A stretch of 64,000 bases of DNA, from positions 1 to 64,000 of the forward strand of contig CAVXIR010000004.1 of NCBI GenBank assembly GCA_963761975.1, given 5' to 3'. Shown in pieces: positions 37,503 to 46,223 of this stretch. The translations under genes were made by a program, and so were the position numbers. The notes beneath the pieces are model-generated. The model was not told the DNA's origin. It made no database searches and saw only the letters and a program-made list of their open reading frames with translations. This DNA is from JAMQPK01 sp963761975. GTDB lineage: Bacteria > Acidobacteriota > Vicinamibacteria > Vicinamibacterales > JAMQPK01. Numbering within the stretch: the stretch's first letter is position 1; each line of letters opens with the position of its first letter.

Positions 37503-38804
37503 TCATCGTCCACCTGCCGCTTTGACACGATCGAGCACACGGCGCGGCACGTCGGCCTCGATAGCGACGCGGCCGTCGGTGGTCACGTGACTGAGCACCC
37601 TGGCCTGGCGATACACGCGCGCGATCTTCTCGCGATCTTCCTCACTGGCTTCGTCGAACTCGAGCGTCACGCGCTTGGTGTCGAGCTCGAGCTTTTCGGC
37701 AATCGCGTCGATCATGTCCTTGCGGCCCTTGTTCTTGAGCGCCGAGATGCAGAGCGCTTCGGGAAACCCCCGCTGCAGCCTATTCACCTCGCCTGCCTCG
37801 ACGAGGTCGCATTTGTTAAAGACGTCCACGGTGGCTACCTTGGCGGCGCCTACTTCCTCGAGCACGCGCCTGACCGCCGCGATGTGCCGATCGCGATCGG
37901 GGCTCGCGGTATCGATGACGTGCAGCACGAGATCGGCTTCGGCCACCTGCTCGAGCGTGGCCCGAAACGCCGCCACCAGCGTGTGTGGCAACCGATCGAT
38001 GAACCCGACGGTGTCCGACATCAGTAACTGGCGCTTGTCGGGGAGGCTCACCTGCCGCACCAGGGGGTCGAGGGTCACGAATAGCGCATCGGACGCCTCA
38101 GCAGATTCCTTCGTCAGCAGATTGAACAGCGTCGTCTTGCCGGCGTTGGTGTAGCCGACCAGCGCGACCAGCGGCACCGACGCTTTCTGCCGGCGTGCGC
38201 GCGAATGACGCCGCCGCTTCCGAATCGAGTCGATCTCCTGCGAAATCGCGTGAATCCGTTGCCGAATCCTCCGGCGATCGGTTTCGAGCTTGGTTTCGCC
38301 AGGTCCTCGAGTACCGATGCCACCGCCGAGACGTGACAACGCGGTCCCCGAACCGGCCAGACGCGGCAGCAGATATTTGAGTTGTGCAAGCTCGACCTGC
38401 CATTTGCCTTCGCGCGTCCTCGCGCGCCTGGCAAAGATGTCGAGGATGAGCTGCGTGCGATCGATCACTTTGCGATCGACCCGCTCTTCGATCTGCCGCA
38501 ACTGGGCGGGCGTCAGCTCGTTGTCGAAGATCACCACGTCGACGGCGAAGCGGGTGCATTCAGACGCGAGCTCGTCAAGCTTGCCGCTGCCGATGAAAGT
38601 GGCAGGGTCGGGTGTTGGGCGCTCCTGAATGATCGTCAGCACGACGGTGGCACCGGCAGCCTCGGCCAGGCCGCCGAGCTCTTCGACCGAGCGTTCTGCG
38701 TCGTGCTTCTTCGATCGGCGAAGTGCCAGACCGACGAGCGCGGCTCGCTCGCGCGGCCCGCCGTCGCGCCGGGCGCCGACTCTAGCCTGCTGCGGAGATG
38801 ACAT
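37503..38804 (-). CDS. hflX: Ribosome-associated GTPase HflX
   Basis: 433-residue GTPase that splits and rescues stalled ribosomes. The N-terminal HflX domain has TIIQERPTPDPATFIGSGKLDEL and QLKYLLPRLAGSGTALSRLGGGIGTRGPGETKLE. The G domain has GYTNAGKTTLF, DTVGFIDRLPH and NKCD. It is a standard full-length copy. The start touches the TsaC-like gene stop directly (TAAATG), so the pair is coupled. Confidence 0.96.
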   Translation of the reverse strand: MSSPQQARVGARRDGGPRERAALVGLALRRSKKHDAERSVEELGGLAEAAGATVVLTIIQERPTPDPATFIGSGKLDELASECTRFAVDVVIFDNELTPAQLRQIEERVDRKVIDRTQLILDIFARRARTREGKWQVELAQLKYLLPRLAGSGTALSRLGGGIGTRGPGETKLETDRRRIRQRIHAISQEIDSIRKRRRHSRARRQKASVPLVALVGYTNAGKTTLFNLLTKESAEASDALFVTLDPLVRQVSLPDKRQLLMSDTVGFIDRLPHTLVAAFRATLEQVAEADLVLHVIDTASPDRDRHIAAVRRVLEEVGAAKVATVDVFNKCDLVEAGEVNRLQRGFPEALCISALKNKGRKDMIDAIAEKLELDTKRVTLEFDEASEEDREKIARVYRQARVLSHVTTDGRVAIEADVPRRVLDRVKAAGGR

Positions 38805-39434
38805 TTACGCCGAAAATTCTAGCACGCGCTCCCACGCGATGACGCCGGCGCGCACGAGCACTGGAGACTCGCCCGTGGCATCGACGATCGTCGATGGGAG
38901 ACCGCCCGGCGTTGCGCCGGCATCAATCAATACGTCCACGCGCTCGCCGAGCGATCGCACGACGTCTTCCGGTGTTGAAGATGGCGGCTCGCCGGCGATA
39001 TTGGCGCTCGTGGATGTGACCGCATGACCGGCGCGTCCGGCCAAGGCACGGGCAATCCGGTCCTCCGGCACGCGCACGGCCACCTTGCCGGTCGAGAGAT
39101 GCACGTCTTCACACAATCGCGGTGAGGCGGGAATGATCAACGTGAGCGCGCCAGGCCACCCGCGCGATGCAAGACGCGCGGCGAGAGGCGTCAACGTCCC
39201 TACCTGCTCCACGACTTGTGCGGCATCCGCCGCAATCAGCGGCAGCGGTTGATCGGGAGGGCGCTCCTTCAGCGAGAACAGCCTCTTCACCGCCGGCGCC
39301 GACCGCGGGTCGACCGCCAGCCCGTAAAACGTCTCCGTCGGAAACGCCACGACACCTCCACGACGCAGTGCGGTGACCGCCGAGGTCATGTCGTCGGGAC
39401 CGATGGCCGACCGATCCACGCGCACGCGGATCAT
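38805..39434 (-). CDS. L-threonylcarbamoyladenylate synthase (TsaC/Sua5 family)
   Basis: Forms threonylcarbamoyl-AMP for the universal t6A37 modification of tRNAs decoding ANN codons. The YrdC fold is shown by ALRRGGVVAFPTETFYGLAVD, SLKERPPDQPLPLI, PGALTLIIPAS and VTSTSANIAGEPPS. At 209 residues it is the short TsaC type without the Sua5 C-terminal domain. It overlaps the acyl-CoA dehydrogenase gene by ATGA and precedes hflX. Confidence 0.93.
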   Translation of the reverse strand: MIRVRVDRSAIGPDDMTSAVTALRRGGVVAFPTETFYGLAVDPRSAPAVKRLFSLKERPPDQPLPLIAADAAQVVEQVGTLTPLAARLASRGWPGALTLIIPASPRLCEDVHLSTGKVAVRVPEDRIARALAGRAGHAVTSTSANIAGEPPSSTPEDVVRSLGERVDVLIDAGATPGGLPSTIVDATGESPVLVRAGVIAWERVLEFSA

Positions 39435-40630
39435 GGGCGATGGGCAGGAAGCTCGCAGCGCAACGCCTTGTCAGCCCGGTATCCGAGGACATAGTCAGCC
39501 TGCATGAGCTTGTGGATTTCCCGAGTGCCTTCGTAAATCACCGCGCCCTTGGCGTTGCGATAAAACCGGCCGACCGGATATTCGTCGGAGTATCCATTTG
39601 CGCCGTGAATCTGCACAGCATCCGATGCCGCGCGCTCGGAAGCCACTGTGGCAAACCATTTCGCCAGCCCGGTCTCTCGCGTATTGCGCTGCCCCTCGTT
39701 CTTCAACCACGCCGAACGCAGCCACAGCAGGCGTGAGGCCTGATAATCGGACTCCATCTGCGCGATCATTTCCTTCACGAGCTGGTGTTGCCCAATCTCA
39801 ACGCCAAACGCCTTTCTCTCGCGCGCGTATCGGGCGCTGGCATCGCGGCACGCGCGGATTAACCCTGTGGCGCCGGCCGCCACGGTCAGGCGGCCCTGAT
39901 CGAGGGCAAACATGGCGATCTTGAATCCCTCGCCCGGACGTCCGACGAGATTCTCTTCGGGCACCTCCACGCCGTCCATTTTGAAAAAGCCGGTGTTGCC
40001 GGCCAGGATGCCCCACTTCTGGGTCAGCGTTCCGCTCGAGAAGCCGTTGAACCGGCGCTCAACGATGAAGGCGCTGAGGCCAGAGGGATCTTTCTCGCGC
40101 TTCTTGTCCAAATCGGTCCAGGCGATGACGAGAAACGTATCGGCGACATCGGCCAGCGAGATCCACATCTTCTCGCCGTTCAGCACGTATCGATCGCCGC
40201 GCTTCTCGGCGGTCGATTGAATGCCGCGCGCGTCGCTGCCGGCCGATGGCTCGGTGAGACCGTAGGTGGCGATGAGCGTGCCCTGCGCCTGCGGAACGAG
40301 GTACTTCTGCTTTTGTGCTTCAGTGCCCCACGCGAGCAACGTCAGGCAGTTGAGCCCTGCGTGCACAGACAGAATCACCCGCAGCGATGTGTCGGCGTAT
40401 TCGAGCTCTTCGCACGCGAGGCCGAGGCTGATGTAGTCCATCCCCGCGCCACCGTACTGGGCCGGCACGGAGATGCCGAGCAGGCCAAGCTCGGCCATCT
40501 TGACAAGCATGCCGCGATCGAACTTGTGCTCGCGATCGAGCTGCTGAATGCGAGGCGCGACTTCTTTCGCCGCCCACTCGCGGGTCGACTGCTCGACGAG
40601 CCGATGCTCTTCACTCAAATCGAAGTTCAT
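39431..40630 (-). CDS. Acyl-CoA dehydrogenase
   Basis: FAD enzyme for alpha,beta-dehydrogenation of acyl-CoA in beta-oxidation or amino-acid breakdown. The N-terminal helix domain, ATYGLTEPSAGSDARG, the QHQLVKEMIAQME helix and the catalytic base E367 in YEGTREIHKL are present in 399 residues. The ATG at 40630 begins MNFDLSEEHR; the open frame extends upstream but into repeat DNA. Chain length specificity cannot be assigned. Its coupling to the TsaC-like gene is positional, not functional. Confidence 0.93.
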   Translation of the reverse strand: MNFDLSEEHRLVEQSTREWAAKEVAPRIQQLDREHKFDRGMLVKMAELGLLGISVPAQYGGAGMDYISLGLACEELEYADTSLRVILSVHAGLNCLTLLAWGTEAQKQKYLVPQAQGTLIATYGLTEPSAGSDARGIQSTAEKRGDRYVLNGEKMWISLADVADTFLVIAWTDLDKKREKDPSGLSAFIVERRFNGFSSGTLTQKWGILAGNTGFFKMDGVEVPEENLVGRPGEGFKIAMFALDQGRLTVAAGATGLIRACRDASARYARERKAFGVEIGQHQLVKEMIAQMESDYQASRLLWLRSAWLKNEGQRNTRETGLAKWFATVASERAASDAVQIHGANGYSDEYPVGRFYRNAKGAVIYEGTREIHKLMQADYVLGYRADKALRCELPAHRP

Positions 40631-40662
40631 TGCCAGAATGCTAACACCGTCAGCCTTCCATG

Positions 40663-40741
40663 TACAACGCAAAGGCGCCAAGGCGCAAAGGAAGATCTTT
40701 CAAGAAACTTCGTCGCGGCTTTGCGTCTTTGCGTTGAGATA
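40663..40741. repeat. CGCAAAGGCGCCAAGGCGC hairpin repeat
   Basis: The left arm AACGCAAAGGCGCCAAGGCG faces a right arm of GGCTTTGCGTCTTTGCGTTG across GAAGATCTTTCAAGAAAC. The arms are complementary and form a long hairpin. This word is a well-known dispersed element in many environmental bacteria. It lies between the SAM hydrolase stop and the acyl-CoA dehydrogenase start. Confidence 0.8.
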
Positions 40742-40756
40742 TGGAGAGCTCAGTGC

Positions 40757-41548
40757 CTATATGCGCCTGATGGTCACGGGCGCGCCGCGGGAGAGGCTCA
40801 AGAAATCGCTGGCGCTGCCGGCATTGACGGCAATCTCGAGGTGATCGGTGCTGCCGAAGAGCGCACACACCTCGTTGGCGGCAGCCTCGGCATAGGTCGC
40901 CACGACGCGCCCGATGCGATGGGTGGCCGCAGAAATCTCGATGCCATCGGCATGGGCAAACTTGTCGAACAGCTTTCGATCGATATTGGTCACCAGGTTG
41001 CCGAATCGATCGACCCGAAGCACTTCGCCGGCCAGTATCTCGCCGGCGATTTGCGGCGCCGGAATCGAGAGCTGCTGAATCGTGCCGGCGGAACGCCCAA
41101 GCGCCGACAAGTCGACGCCTTTGGCAAGCCAGCCGGCCGCCGGAGCGAAGCGATCGCGCCCTTCGAAGGTGCGGCTCACCGTCGCTCGCGCATATCGCCG
41201 CTCGGTCAGCTCCACCACTCGACGAGCGGGGGCTTCCTTGAGCACGGCCGTCAGCACGCCGTTGTCTGGCGCGACCAGGCGGTACTCGCCGGTGTCTGCC
41301 GCAATGCCGCGCCGTGCGGACCCCACTCCCGGATCGACCACGACCAGGAAGATCGTGCCCGAGGGAAAGTACTTGTAGCTCGCCGCAAGCTCGAGCGTGG
41401 CCGTGAGCAGATCGTGGGCGGGGATGTCGTGCGTGATGTCGACGAAGGTCGCCTCAGGGCAGATCCCGAGCATGACCGCTTTCATCGTGCCGGCGTAGTG
41501 ATCGCGAGTGCCGAAATCCGTCAGGAGCGCAATGACGGGTCGAGCCAT
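40757..41548 (-). CDS. SAM hydroxide adenosyltransferase (DUF62 family)
   Basis: 263-residue enzyme of the duf62/fluorinase-like family, which hydrolyses S-adenosylmethionine to adenosine and methionine with hydroxide. Typical blocks are PVIALLTDFGTRDHYAGTMKAV, DITHDIPAHDLLTATLEL, VVDPGVGSARRG, LVAPDNGVLT and EVLRVDRFGNLVTNI. The ATG at 41548 is chosen because upstream codons read the repeat. The physiological role of this family is still unclear; it may limit excess SAM next to the methyltransferase gene. Confidence 0.9.
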   Translation of the reverse strand: MARPVIALLTDFGTRDHYAGTMKAVMLGICPEATFVDITHDIPAHDLLTATLELAASYKYFPSGTIFLVVVDPGVGSARRGIAADTGEYRLVAPDNGVLTAVLKEAPARRVVELTERRYARATVSRTFEGRDRFAPAAGWLAKGVDLSALGRSAGTIQQLSIPAPQIAGEILAGEVLRVDRFGNLVTNIDRKLFDKFAHADGIEISAATHRIGRVVATYAEAAANEVCALFGSTDHLEIAVNAGSASDFLSLSRGAPVTIRRI

Positions 41549-41604
41549 AACAGTGAAAAGCGGCGAGTGGTAAGTGACAAGCTTGTCACTCGTCACTCAT
41601 CCAC
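41546..41604. repeat. GTGACAAGCTTGTCAC palindrome with AGTGGT flank
   Basis: The centre is the perfect 16-bp palindrome GTGACAAGCTTGTCAC, flanked by GCGAGTGGTAA on the left and TCGTCACTCATCCACGC on the right. It occupies the short gap between the SAM hydrolase and methyltransferase genes. The words resemble those at 5886-5996. Confidence 0.75.
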
Positions 41605-41607
41605 GCG

Positions 41608-42252
41608 TCACTGAGTTGGCGCGGGTTTCCTGAACAGGAACTCCCGTACGTTGTTCTTCAACAGGAACGACTCGGTGACCTTCAGCCCTTCGAAAATCCG
41701 GATGATGTCGCGGTTCTGCAGCGCGGTCTGCTTTCGCCCGACCGACGAGTAGGGACGCTGCTTCACCGAGTCCTCGCCCGTGATGACGTACTTTGAGAAA
41801 CGCGCGTCAGTCGAGGCGATGGTGGCAAAGAACGCCAGCAAGGCACCGTCGGTCCGCAGCGACTTTATCAAAGACGCGGCCAGCACCTGGGCCGAGGCAA
41901 GGTCGAGGAAATCGAACAGATTCCAGCAGAGAATGCCGTCGACGCTTTCGGGCGGGTGTTTCAGACGCGTCTTCAGGTACTCGGCCAGAGGTGTCTCCGA
42001 ATTCTTCGGAAACCGCTCGAGATCGCCGAACACATCCTCGAGGATAATCTTGCATCCGAGCCGCTCGCCAAAGAACGTGACGTTCGAGCCCACGACCGGC
42101 CCGAGGTCCATCAAGACAGGCGACTCCCGCAGCGTCAAGCTCGCCAGGAACTTTCGAAGTACCTTGGTGGGAATGACCTGGCCGGTACCTGCGATGGCGG
42201 CGGCCGCAGCCGCCGCCTCGTTGCGCTCTTTATTGCGCAGATCCCAGAGCAA
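41608..42252 (-). CDS. Class I SAM-dependent methyltransferase-like protein
   Basis: 214-residue Rossmann-like protein. LMDLGPVVGSNVTFFGERLGCKIILEDVF resembles methyltransferase motif I and its acidic loop, and GILCWNLFDFLDLASAQVLAASL fits motif IV and helix. The substrate is unknown. The start is a TTG placed directly after the bactofilin TAG, which points to coupling with that cytoskeletal gene. There is no better upstream start because the frame is closed by the bactofilin stop. Confidence 0.7.
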   Translation of the reverse strand: MLWDLRNKERNEAAAAAAAIAGTGQVIPTKVLRKFLASLTLRESPVLMDLGPVVGSNVTFFGERLGCKIILEDVFGDLERFPKNSETPLAEYLKTRLKHPPESVDGILCWNLFDFLDLASAQVLAASLIKSLRTDGALLAFFATIASTDARFSKYVITGEDSVKQRPYSSVGRKQTALQNRDIIRIFEGLKVTESFLLKNNVREFLFRKPAPTQ

Positions 42253-42795
42253 CTATCCCACCTTTTGGGTCTGCTGGGATTGCTGCGCCGCCTGAGAAGC
42301 CTGTTGAGACTTCACTTCGGCCGGGCGCGGACCCGAGGCCGACTTGAGCTTCTGCGCCATATCGACGCTGCCGCGGAAGTGTGCACCTTCAGCAATGGCG
42401 ACGCGTGGCGATGTAATGTCACCCTCAACCGAGCCGTTCTCTCGGATGTCGACCTTCTCGGTGGCGCTGACATTCCCAACCACCTCGCCCAGTACAACGA
42501 CAGACTTGGCAAACAACTCGGCTTTGATCTTGCCGTTCGGGCCGATCGTCAGCACATGATCGCGGAGCTCAATCTTCCCCTCAACGTGTCCTTCGATGGT
42601 CAGGTCTTCGCTCCCGTTCAACTCACCTTTAATGACGACCGATTTCCCGATGTTCACCACATCCCTCACGTTCTGGCTCCTGATGGTCTCTTGACGGGCG
42701 GGCTGCGCCGCTGCTGCAGGAGCTGTCGCAGCCGCTTCGTTGGTGGGCACCGCCGGTTGTCCCGGTTGTCGCACTGCTTCGTCACGCTTCCACAT
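42253..42795 (-). CDS. Bactofilin
   Basis: Polymer-forming cytoskeletal protein of 180 residues. A right-handed beta-helix core (~45-145) shows the short repeating pattern VVIKGELNGSEDLTIEGHVEG, HVLTIGPNGKIKAELFAKSVVVLGEVVGNVSATEKVDIRENGSVEGDI. Both ends are disordered, Ala/Pro-rich at the front and Gln/Ser-rich at the back. It forms filaments at the inner membrane and often organises cell-wall enzymes. A GGGAGG lies before the ATG at 42795, with a strong promoter upstream. Confidence 0.93.
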   Translation of the reverse strand: MWKRDEAVRQPGQPAVPTNEAAATAPAAAAQPARQETIRSQNVRDVVNIGKSVVIKGELNGSEDLTIEGHVEGKIELRDHVLTIGPNGKIKAELFAKSVVVLGEVVGNVSATEKVDIRENGSVEGDITSPRVAIAEGAHFRGSVDMAQKLKSASGPRPAEVKSQQASQAAQQSQQTQKVG

Positions 42796-42874
42796 TTCTA
42801 AACCTCCCCGAATCTTTTCGGGATATGACAGGAGACCCAGAGCTGACGCGTTCCCGGGTCGTGAGGGGTACGCC

Positions 42875-42903
42875 AGTATAGGTGAGCGTGCCAGACCTGT
42901 CTA
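42875..42903 (-). promoter_or_regulatory. Sigma70-type promoter of bactofilin
   Basis: On the minus strand, -35 TAGACA (42903-42898), exactly 17 bp, then -10 TATACT (42880-42875). It is the best promoter match seen in the window. The start would be near 42868, giving a leader of about 70 bases before the ATG at 42795. It lies in the divergent spacer shared with the cysteine desulfurase gene. Confidence 0.65.
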
Positions 42904-42963
42904 GCCCTTATTTCCCTTTGAGTTAGCGCCAATCGAGCGTGTGCTAACATGGCTTTCGGCCAC

Positions 42964-44127
42964 ATGCGCATCTATCTCGATCACAACGCCACGACCCCTG
43001 TCGACGCTGTGGCGGCTCAGGCCATGTCTGGCGCGCTACAGGATCTTTTCGGCAATGCATCGAGTGTTCATTACTACGGACAGCGTGCAAAAGCGGCAAT
43101 TGATGAGGCGAGGAGCGCTGTTGCAGATTTGATTGGCGCCGAACCCTCGGAAGTGGTCTTCACGAGCGGCGGGACCGAAGCCGACAATTTCGCGATTCGC
43201 GGGGCCGCCGAGGCGCTCGAAGTGACCGGCCGCAAGCACCTGATTACGTGCGGCATCGAGCACGAGGCCGTGCTCAACACGTTCAAGGCGCTGGCCAAGC
43301 GGGGGTGGAGCACGACCGTACTTCCGCTCGACGCCAGCGGCATCGTCACGCCCGACCGGCTCCGTGAGATCATCACAGACGACACGGGTCTTGTGTCGAT
43401 CATGCACGCCAACAACGAAATCGGCACGATTCAGTCTATTGCCCAATTGGCGCAGATTGCACACGCCCGCGGGGCGCTTTTTCACACTGATGCTGTCCAG
43501 AGCGCGGGCAAGATCCCGGTCAGCGTCCGGGCTCTGGGCGTCGATCTTCTCGCGTTGTCGGCGCACAAGTTTTACGGGCCGAAGGGTGTCGGTGCGCTCT
43601 GGGCAAGACGCGGCGTGCGATTGACGCCGTTTCTCCAGGGGGGCAAGCAGGAGCGCAATCGCAGGGCGGGAACGGAGAATGTGCCTGGTGTGATAGGCAT
43701 GGGCGTCGCCGCCCAGCGAGCCATGCAGAAAATGGAGGTGGATGCCGAGCGCCTTTCAGCGCTGCGCGATCGACTGGAGCAAGGCATTCTGTCGTCGGTG
43801 CCCAACACGGAGGTGAACGGCGCCCGTGATATGCGCGTACCGAACACCACCAACATCAGCTTCGATCGCATCGAAGCCGAGTCTCTGTTGATTGCGCTGG
43901 ACCTCGAAGGAGTGGCGGTATCAACCGGATCGGCGTGCTCATCCGGCACACTCGAACCATCGCACGTGTTGAAGGCGATGGGTCTGTTGAGCCATCGTGC
44001 GCAGAATTCGATCCGCTTCAGCCTGGGCTCGAGCAACACCGAAGAGCAGATCGATCACGTCATTTCGATCCTCCCGCGCATCGTCACGAAACTGCGCAGT
44101 TTGTCTGCGGTGGGATCGCGAACCTAG
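42964..44127 (+). CDS. Cysteine desulfurase (IscS/NifS family)
   Basis: PLP enzyme that converts cysteine to alanine and hands sulfur on as a persulfide. The PLP lysine is K202 (SAHKFYGPKG), the base-stacking histidine H100 is in GIEHEAV, and the catalytic cysteine is C325 in STGSACSSGTLEPSHV, the short-loop class I arrangement. I prefer the ATG at 42964 (MRIYLDHNATTP) over 42949, which adds five residues. The next gene is mnmA, its usual sulfur acceptor pathway. Confidence 0.93.
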   Translation: MRIYLDHNATTPVDAVAAQAMSGALQDLFGNASSVHYYGQRAKAAIDEARSAVADLIGAEPSEVVFTSGGTEADNFAIRGAAEALEVTGRKHLITCGIEHEAVLNTFKALAKRGWSTTVLPLDASGIVTPDRLREIITDDTGLVSIMHANNEIGTIQSIAQLAQIAHARGALFHTDAVQSAGKIPVSVRALGVDLLALSAHKFYGPKGVGALWARRGVRLTPFLQGGKQERNRRAGTENVPGVIGMGVAAQRAMQKMEVDAERLSALRDRLEQGILSSVPNTEVNGARDMRVPNTTNISFDRIEAESLLIALDLEGVAVSTGSACSSGTLEPSHVLKAMGLLSHRAQNSIRFSLGSSNTEEQIDHVISILPRIVTKLRSLSAVGSRT

Positions 44128-44200
44128 AACCTAGAACCTAGAACGTGGAACGTGGAACGAGAACCCAGAACCTAGAACCCAGAACCCCGAACCCCGAACC
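44126..44200. repeat. AGAACCTAGAACC tandem repeat before mnmA
   Basis: Contiguous GAACCTA, GAACGTG, GAACCCA and GAACCCC units fill the gap between the desulfurase stop and the mnmA start, so the repeat forms the mnmA leader up to its ATG. It belongs to the same family as 6912-7000 and the flanks of the mobile element at 53593-53758. No ribosome site is apparent other than purine-rich repeat units. Confidence 0.85.
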
Positions 44201-45265
44201 ATGAGAGTAGTTGTCGCCATGTCGGGCGGTGTCGATTCCTCGGTGGCCGCGGCGCTTCTCACCGAAGCGGGCCACGACGTCATCGGTCTGTCGATGCAGC
44301 TCTACGACCAGAGCGGCGGCGAGTCGGGCTACGGCAGCTGCTGCAGCCTCGACGACCTTCATGACGCCGGACGTGTCGCCCGCCGCCTGAACATCCCGCA
44401 CTACATCGTCAATTTCGAGCGGGCGTTTCAGCAGACGGTCGTGTCGAATTTCGTCAACGAGTACATCGCCGGCCGGACGCCGATTCCCTGCGCGCACTGC
44501 AACAGCGACCTGAAGTTCGCGACGCTCGTGGACCGCTCGATGGCATACGGCGCCGAAGCGGTGGCGACTGGCCATTACGCTCGCATCGGCATCGATGCCA
44601 ACACCGGACGGCACGTGCTCCATCGCGGCTTCGACGCCGCCAAGGATCAGTCTTACTTCCTCTTCTCGCTCACGCAGGAGCAACTGTCGCGTGCGAGCTT
44701 TCCGGTGGGCGACATGCCGAAGGACGCCGTCCGCGATGTCGCCAGACGCCTTGGCCTGCCGGTCGCCGAGAAGCCCGACAGCCAGGAAATCTGCTTTGTC
44801 CCCGATGGCGACTACGCCGCGTTCATCGAGAAGCAGACGGGCGGGATAGATGAAGGCGGCACCATCGTGACGCCGTCTGGCGCGGTTCTCGGCCGGCACC
44901 GGGGGATCCACCGCTTTACGGTAGGCCAGCGCAAGGGGCTTGGGATTGCCGCCGCAGAACCGATGTACGTCCTGCAGCTCCGTCCAGCAGAGAGAACCGT
45001 TGTCGTGGGGTCACGGCGCGAACTTGAGCGCACCACTTTGACGGCGTCACATGTGAACTGGATCTCCGGAGCGACGCCGGTCGGTCCTCTGCGTGTGACT
45101 GCGCAGATCCGCCATCGCCATCAGCCTGAGCCCGCCACCGTCCGAGCATTGGACGACTCTCGCGCCGCCGTCGAATTCGATCGGCCAGTCGCGGCCATCA
45201 CGCCTGGACAGGCCGTTGTGTTCTATTTTGGTACGACCGTCTTGGGCGGCGGCTGGATCGACTAG
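44201..45265 (+). CDS. mnmA: tRNA 2-thiouridylase MnmA
   Basis: 354-residue PP-loop enzyme that installs the 2-thio group at U34 of tRNA-Lys, Glu and Gln using sulfur from the desulfurase. The ATP site SGGVDSS is at 8-14. The catalytic cysteine pair is C100 in CAHCNSDLKF and C198 in SQEICFVPDG. The C-terminal beta domain is complete. The start follows a tandem repeat instead of a normal leader. Its pairing with the upstream desulfurase gene matches function. Confidence 0.95.
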   Translation: MRVVVAMSGGVDSSVAAALLTEAGHDVIGLSMQLYDQSGGESGYGSCCSLDDLHDAGRVARRLNIPHYIVNFERAFQQTVVSNFVNEYIAGRTPIPCAHCNSDLKFATLVDRSMAYGAEAVATGHYARIGIDANTGRHVLHRGFDAAKDQSYFLFSLTQEQLSRASFPVGDMPKDAVRDVARRLGLPVAEKPDSQEICFVPDGDYAAFIEKQTGGIDEGGTIVTPSGAVLGRHRGIHRFTVGQRKGLGIAAAEPMYVLQLRPAERTVVVGSRRELERTTLTASHVNWISGATPVGPLRVTAQIRHRHQPEPATVRALDDSRAAVEFDRPVAAITPGQAVVFYFGTTVLGGGWID

Positions 45266-45266
45266 G

Positions 45267-45352
45267 GGATTCGCAGATTGGAAGGTTGTGAGATTCGCAG
45301 ATTCAATCTCCCAATCAATCCGGCAATCTGCCAATCTGCGAATCCCGCAATG
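45267..45352. repeat. GATTCGCAGATTGG inverted repeat between mnmA and acetyltransferase
   Basis: Left units GGATTCGCAGATTGGAAGG and GAGATTCGCAGATTCAATC face right units GGCAATCTGCC and AATCTGCGAATCCC. The arms are complementary. The array also supplies the final residues and stop codon of the acetyltransferase gene. The same words occur at 2355-2434. Confidence 0.85.
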
Positions 45353-45836
45353 CCAGTTTCTTCAAGGCCTCGCCGGTCATTCTATAGGTCGTCCACTCAT
45401 CCATCGCCCTGGCACCCATCTTCTTGTAGAACGCAATGGATGGCTCGTTCCAGTCGAGCACGGCCCACTCGAACCGGCCCCAACCTCGTTCCACCGCTAT
45501 CTGTGCGAGGTGCTCGAGCATGGCCCGGCCAGCGCCGAAGCCGCGCGCCTCGGGCCGCACGTAGAGGTCTTCGAGATACAGACCTGGCTTTCCCAGGAAT
45601 GTCGAAAAATTCGGAAAGAACAACGCATAGCCGACCGGCTCGTCGTCCAGGCTGGCAATCACCGCTTCAATGACCGGGCGGTTGCCGAACAGCGCTTCGT
45701 GAAAATCTTCCTCACGAGCCACCACTTCGTGCGCGAGCTTTTCGTAAGCCGCAAGCTCGCGGATGAAGGTCACGATGAGCGATATGTCGGCCGGTGCGGC
45801 CGGTCTTATCGAAATACGTTTCAGGCTGCGGCTCAT
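45315..45836 (-). CDS. GNAT-family N-acetyltransferase
   Basis: 173-residue acetyl-CoA-dependent acetyltransferase. The fold runs IRPAAPADISLIVTFIRELAAYEK, LYLEDLYVRPEARGFGAGRAMLEHLA (the acetyl-CoA P-loop is RGFGAGRA) and WAVLDWNEPSIAFYKKMGA, which resembles the spermidine/diamine acetyltransferase branch. The substrate is not certain. The ATG at 45836 overlaps the upstream gene as ATGA. The last residues, DSQIGRLPD, and the stop lie inside the intergenic repeat. Confidence 0.9.
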   Translation of the reverse strand: MSRSLKRISIRPAAPADISLIVTFIRELAAYEKLAHEVVAREEDFHEALFGNRPVIEAVIASLDDEPVGYALFFPNFSTFLGKPGLYLEDLYVRPEARGFGAGRAMLEHLAQIAVERGWGRFEWAVLDWNEPSIAFYKKMGARAMDEWTTYRMTGEALKKLALRDSQIGRLPD

Positions 45837-46222
45837 TCCATTTTCACTGTCTTCCCGTCGAAGGAGGCAATCTCTTGCTTCGTGTCGTAGTCCAGAATGC
45901 TGATGCGGTAGCCGGCATGTTTGGTGTCGCAGACCGTTGCCAGCCCGATGAGCATATTCCTGCGCTGTTCGAAATTGTATTTCGTCCACACGGCCCGATT
46001 GACCCAGGCGGTGGTCTTGTCGCACTCGTAGTCGACGAGCACGCCGTTGGTCATCATGTTGCTCACGAGCGCCATCGCCATCGGTCCTTGATCGGGTGGA
46101 AGGTCATCACTGGGACTCGACTGGAAGAACAACAACACGAGGACGAGCCCGAGCGCACCCAGCCCCACGATGAGCCCGACCGGACTCGTTTTCCGCTTTT
46201 CGGTGGCTTCCGGCTCCGGCAT
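45833..46222 (-). CDS. Small membrane-anchored hypothetical protein
   Basis: Unrecognised 129-residue protein. A charged N-terminus is followed by one membrane helix (~15-34, VGLIVGLGALGLVLVLLFF) and a soluble domain. The domain has two cysteines (YECDKT and ATVCDT) that could pair outside the cytoplasm. It starts one base after the upstream GT-C gene stop and overlaps the acetyltransferase gene by ATGA. A role with the neighbouring membrane proteins is only positional. Confidence 0.65.
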   Translation of the reverse strand: MPEPEATEKRKTSPVGLIVGLGALGLVLVLLFFQSSPSDDLPPDQGPMAMALVSNMMTNGVLVDYECDKTTAWVNRAVWTKYNFEQRRNMLIGLATVCDTKHAGYRISILDYDTKQEIASFDGKTVKME

Positions 46223-46223
46223 T

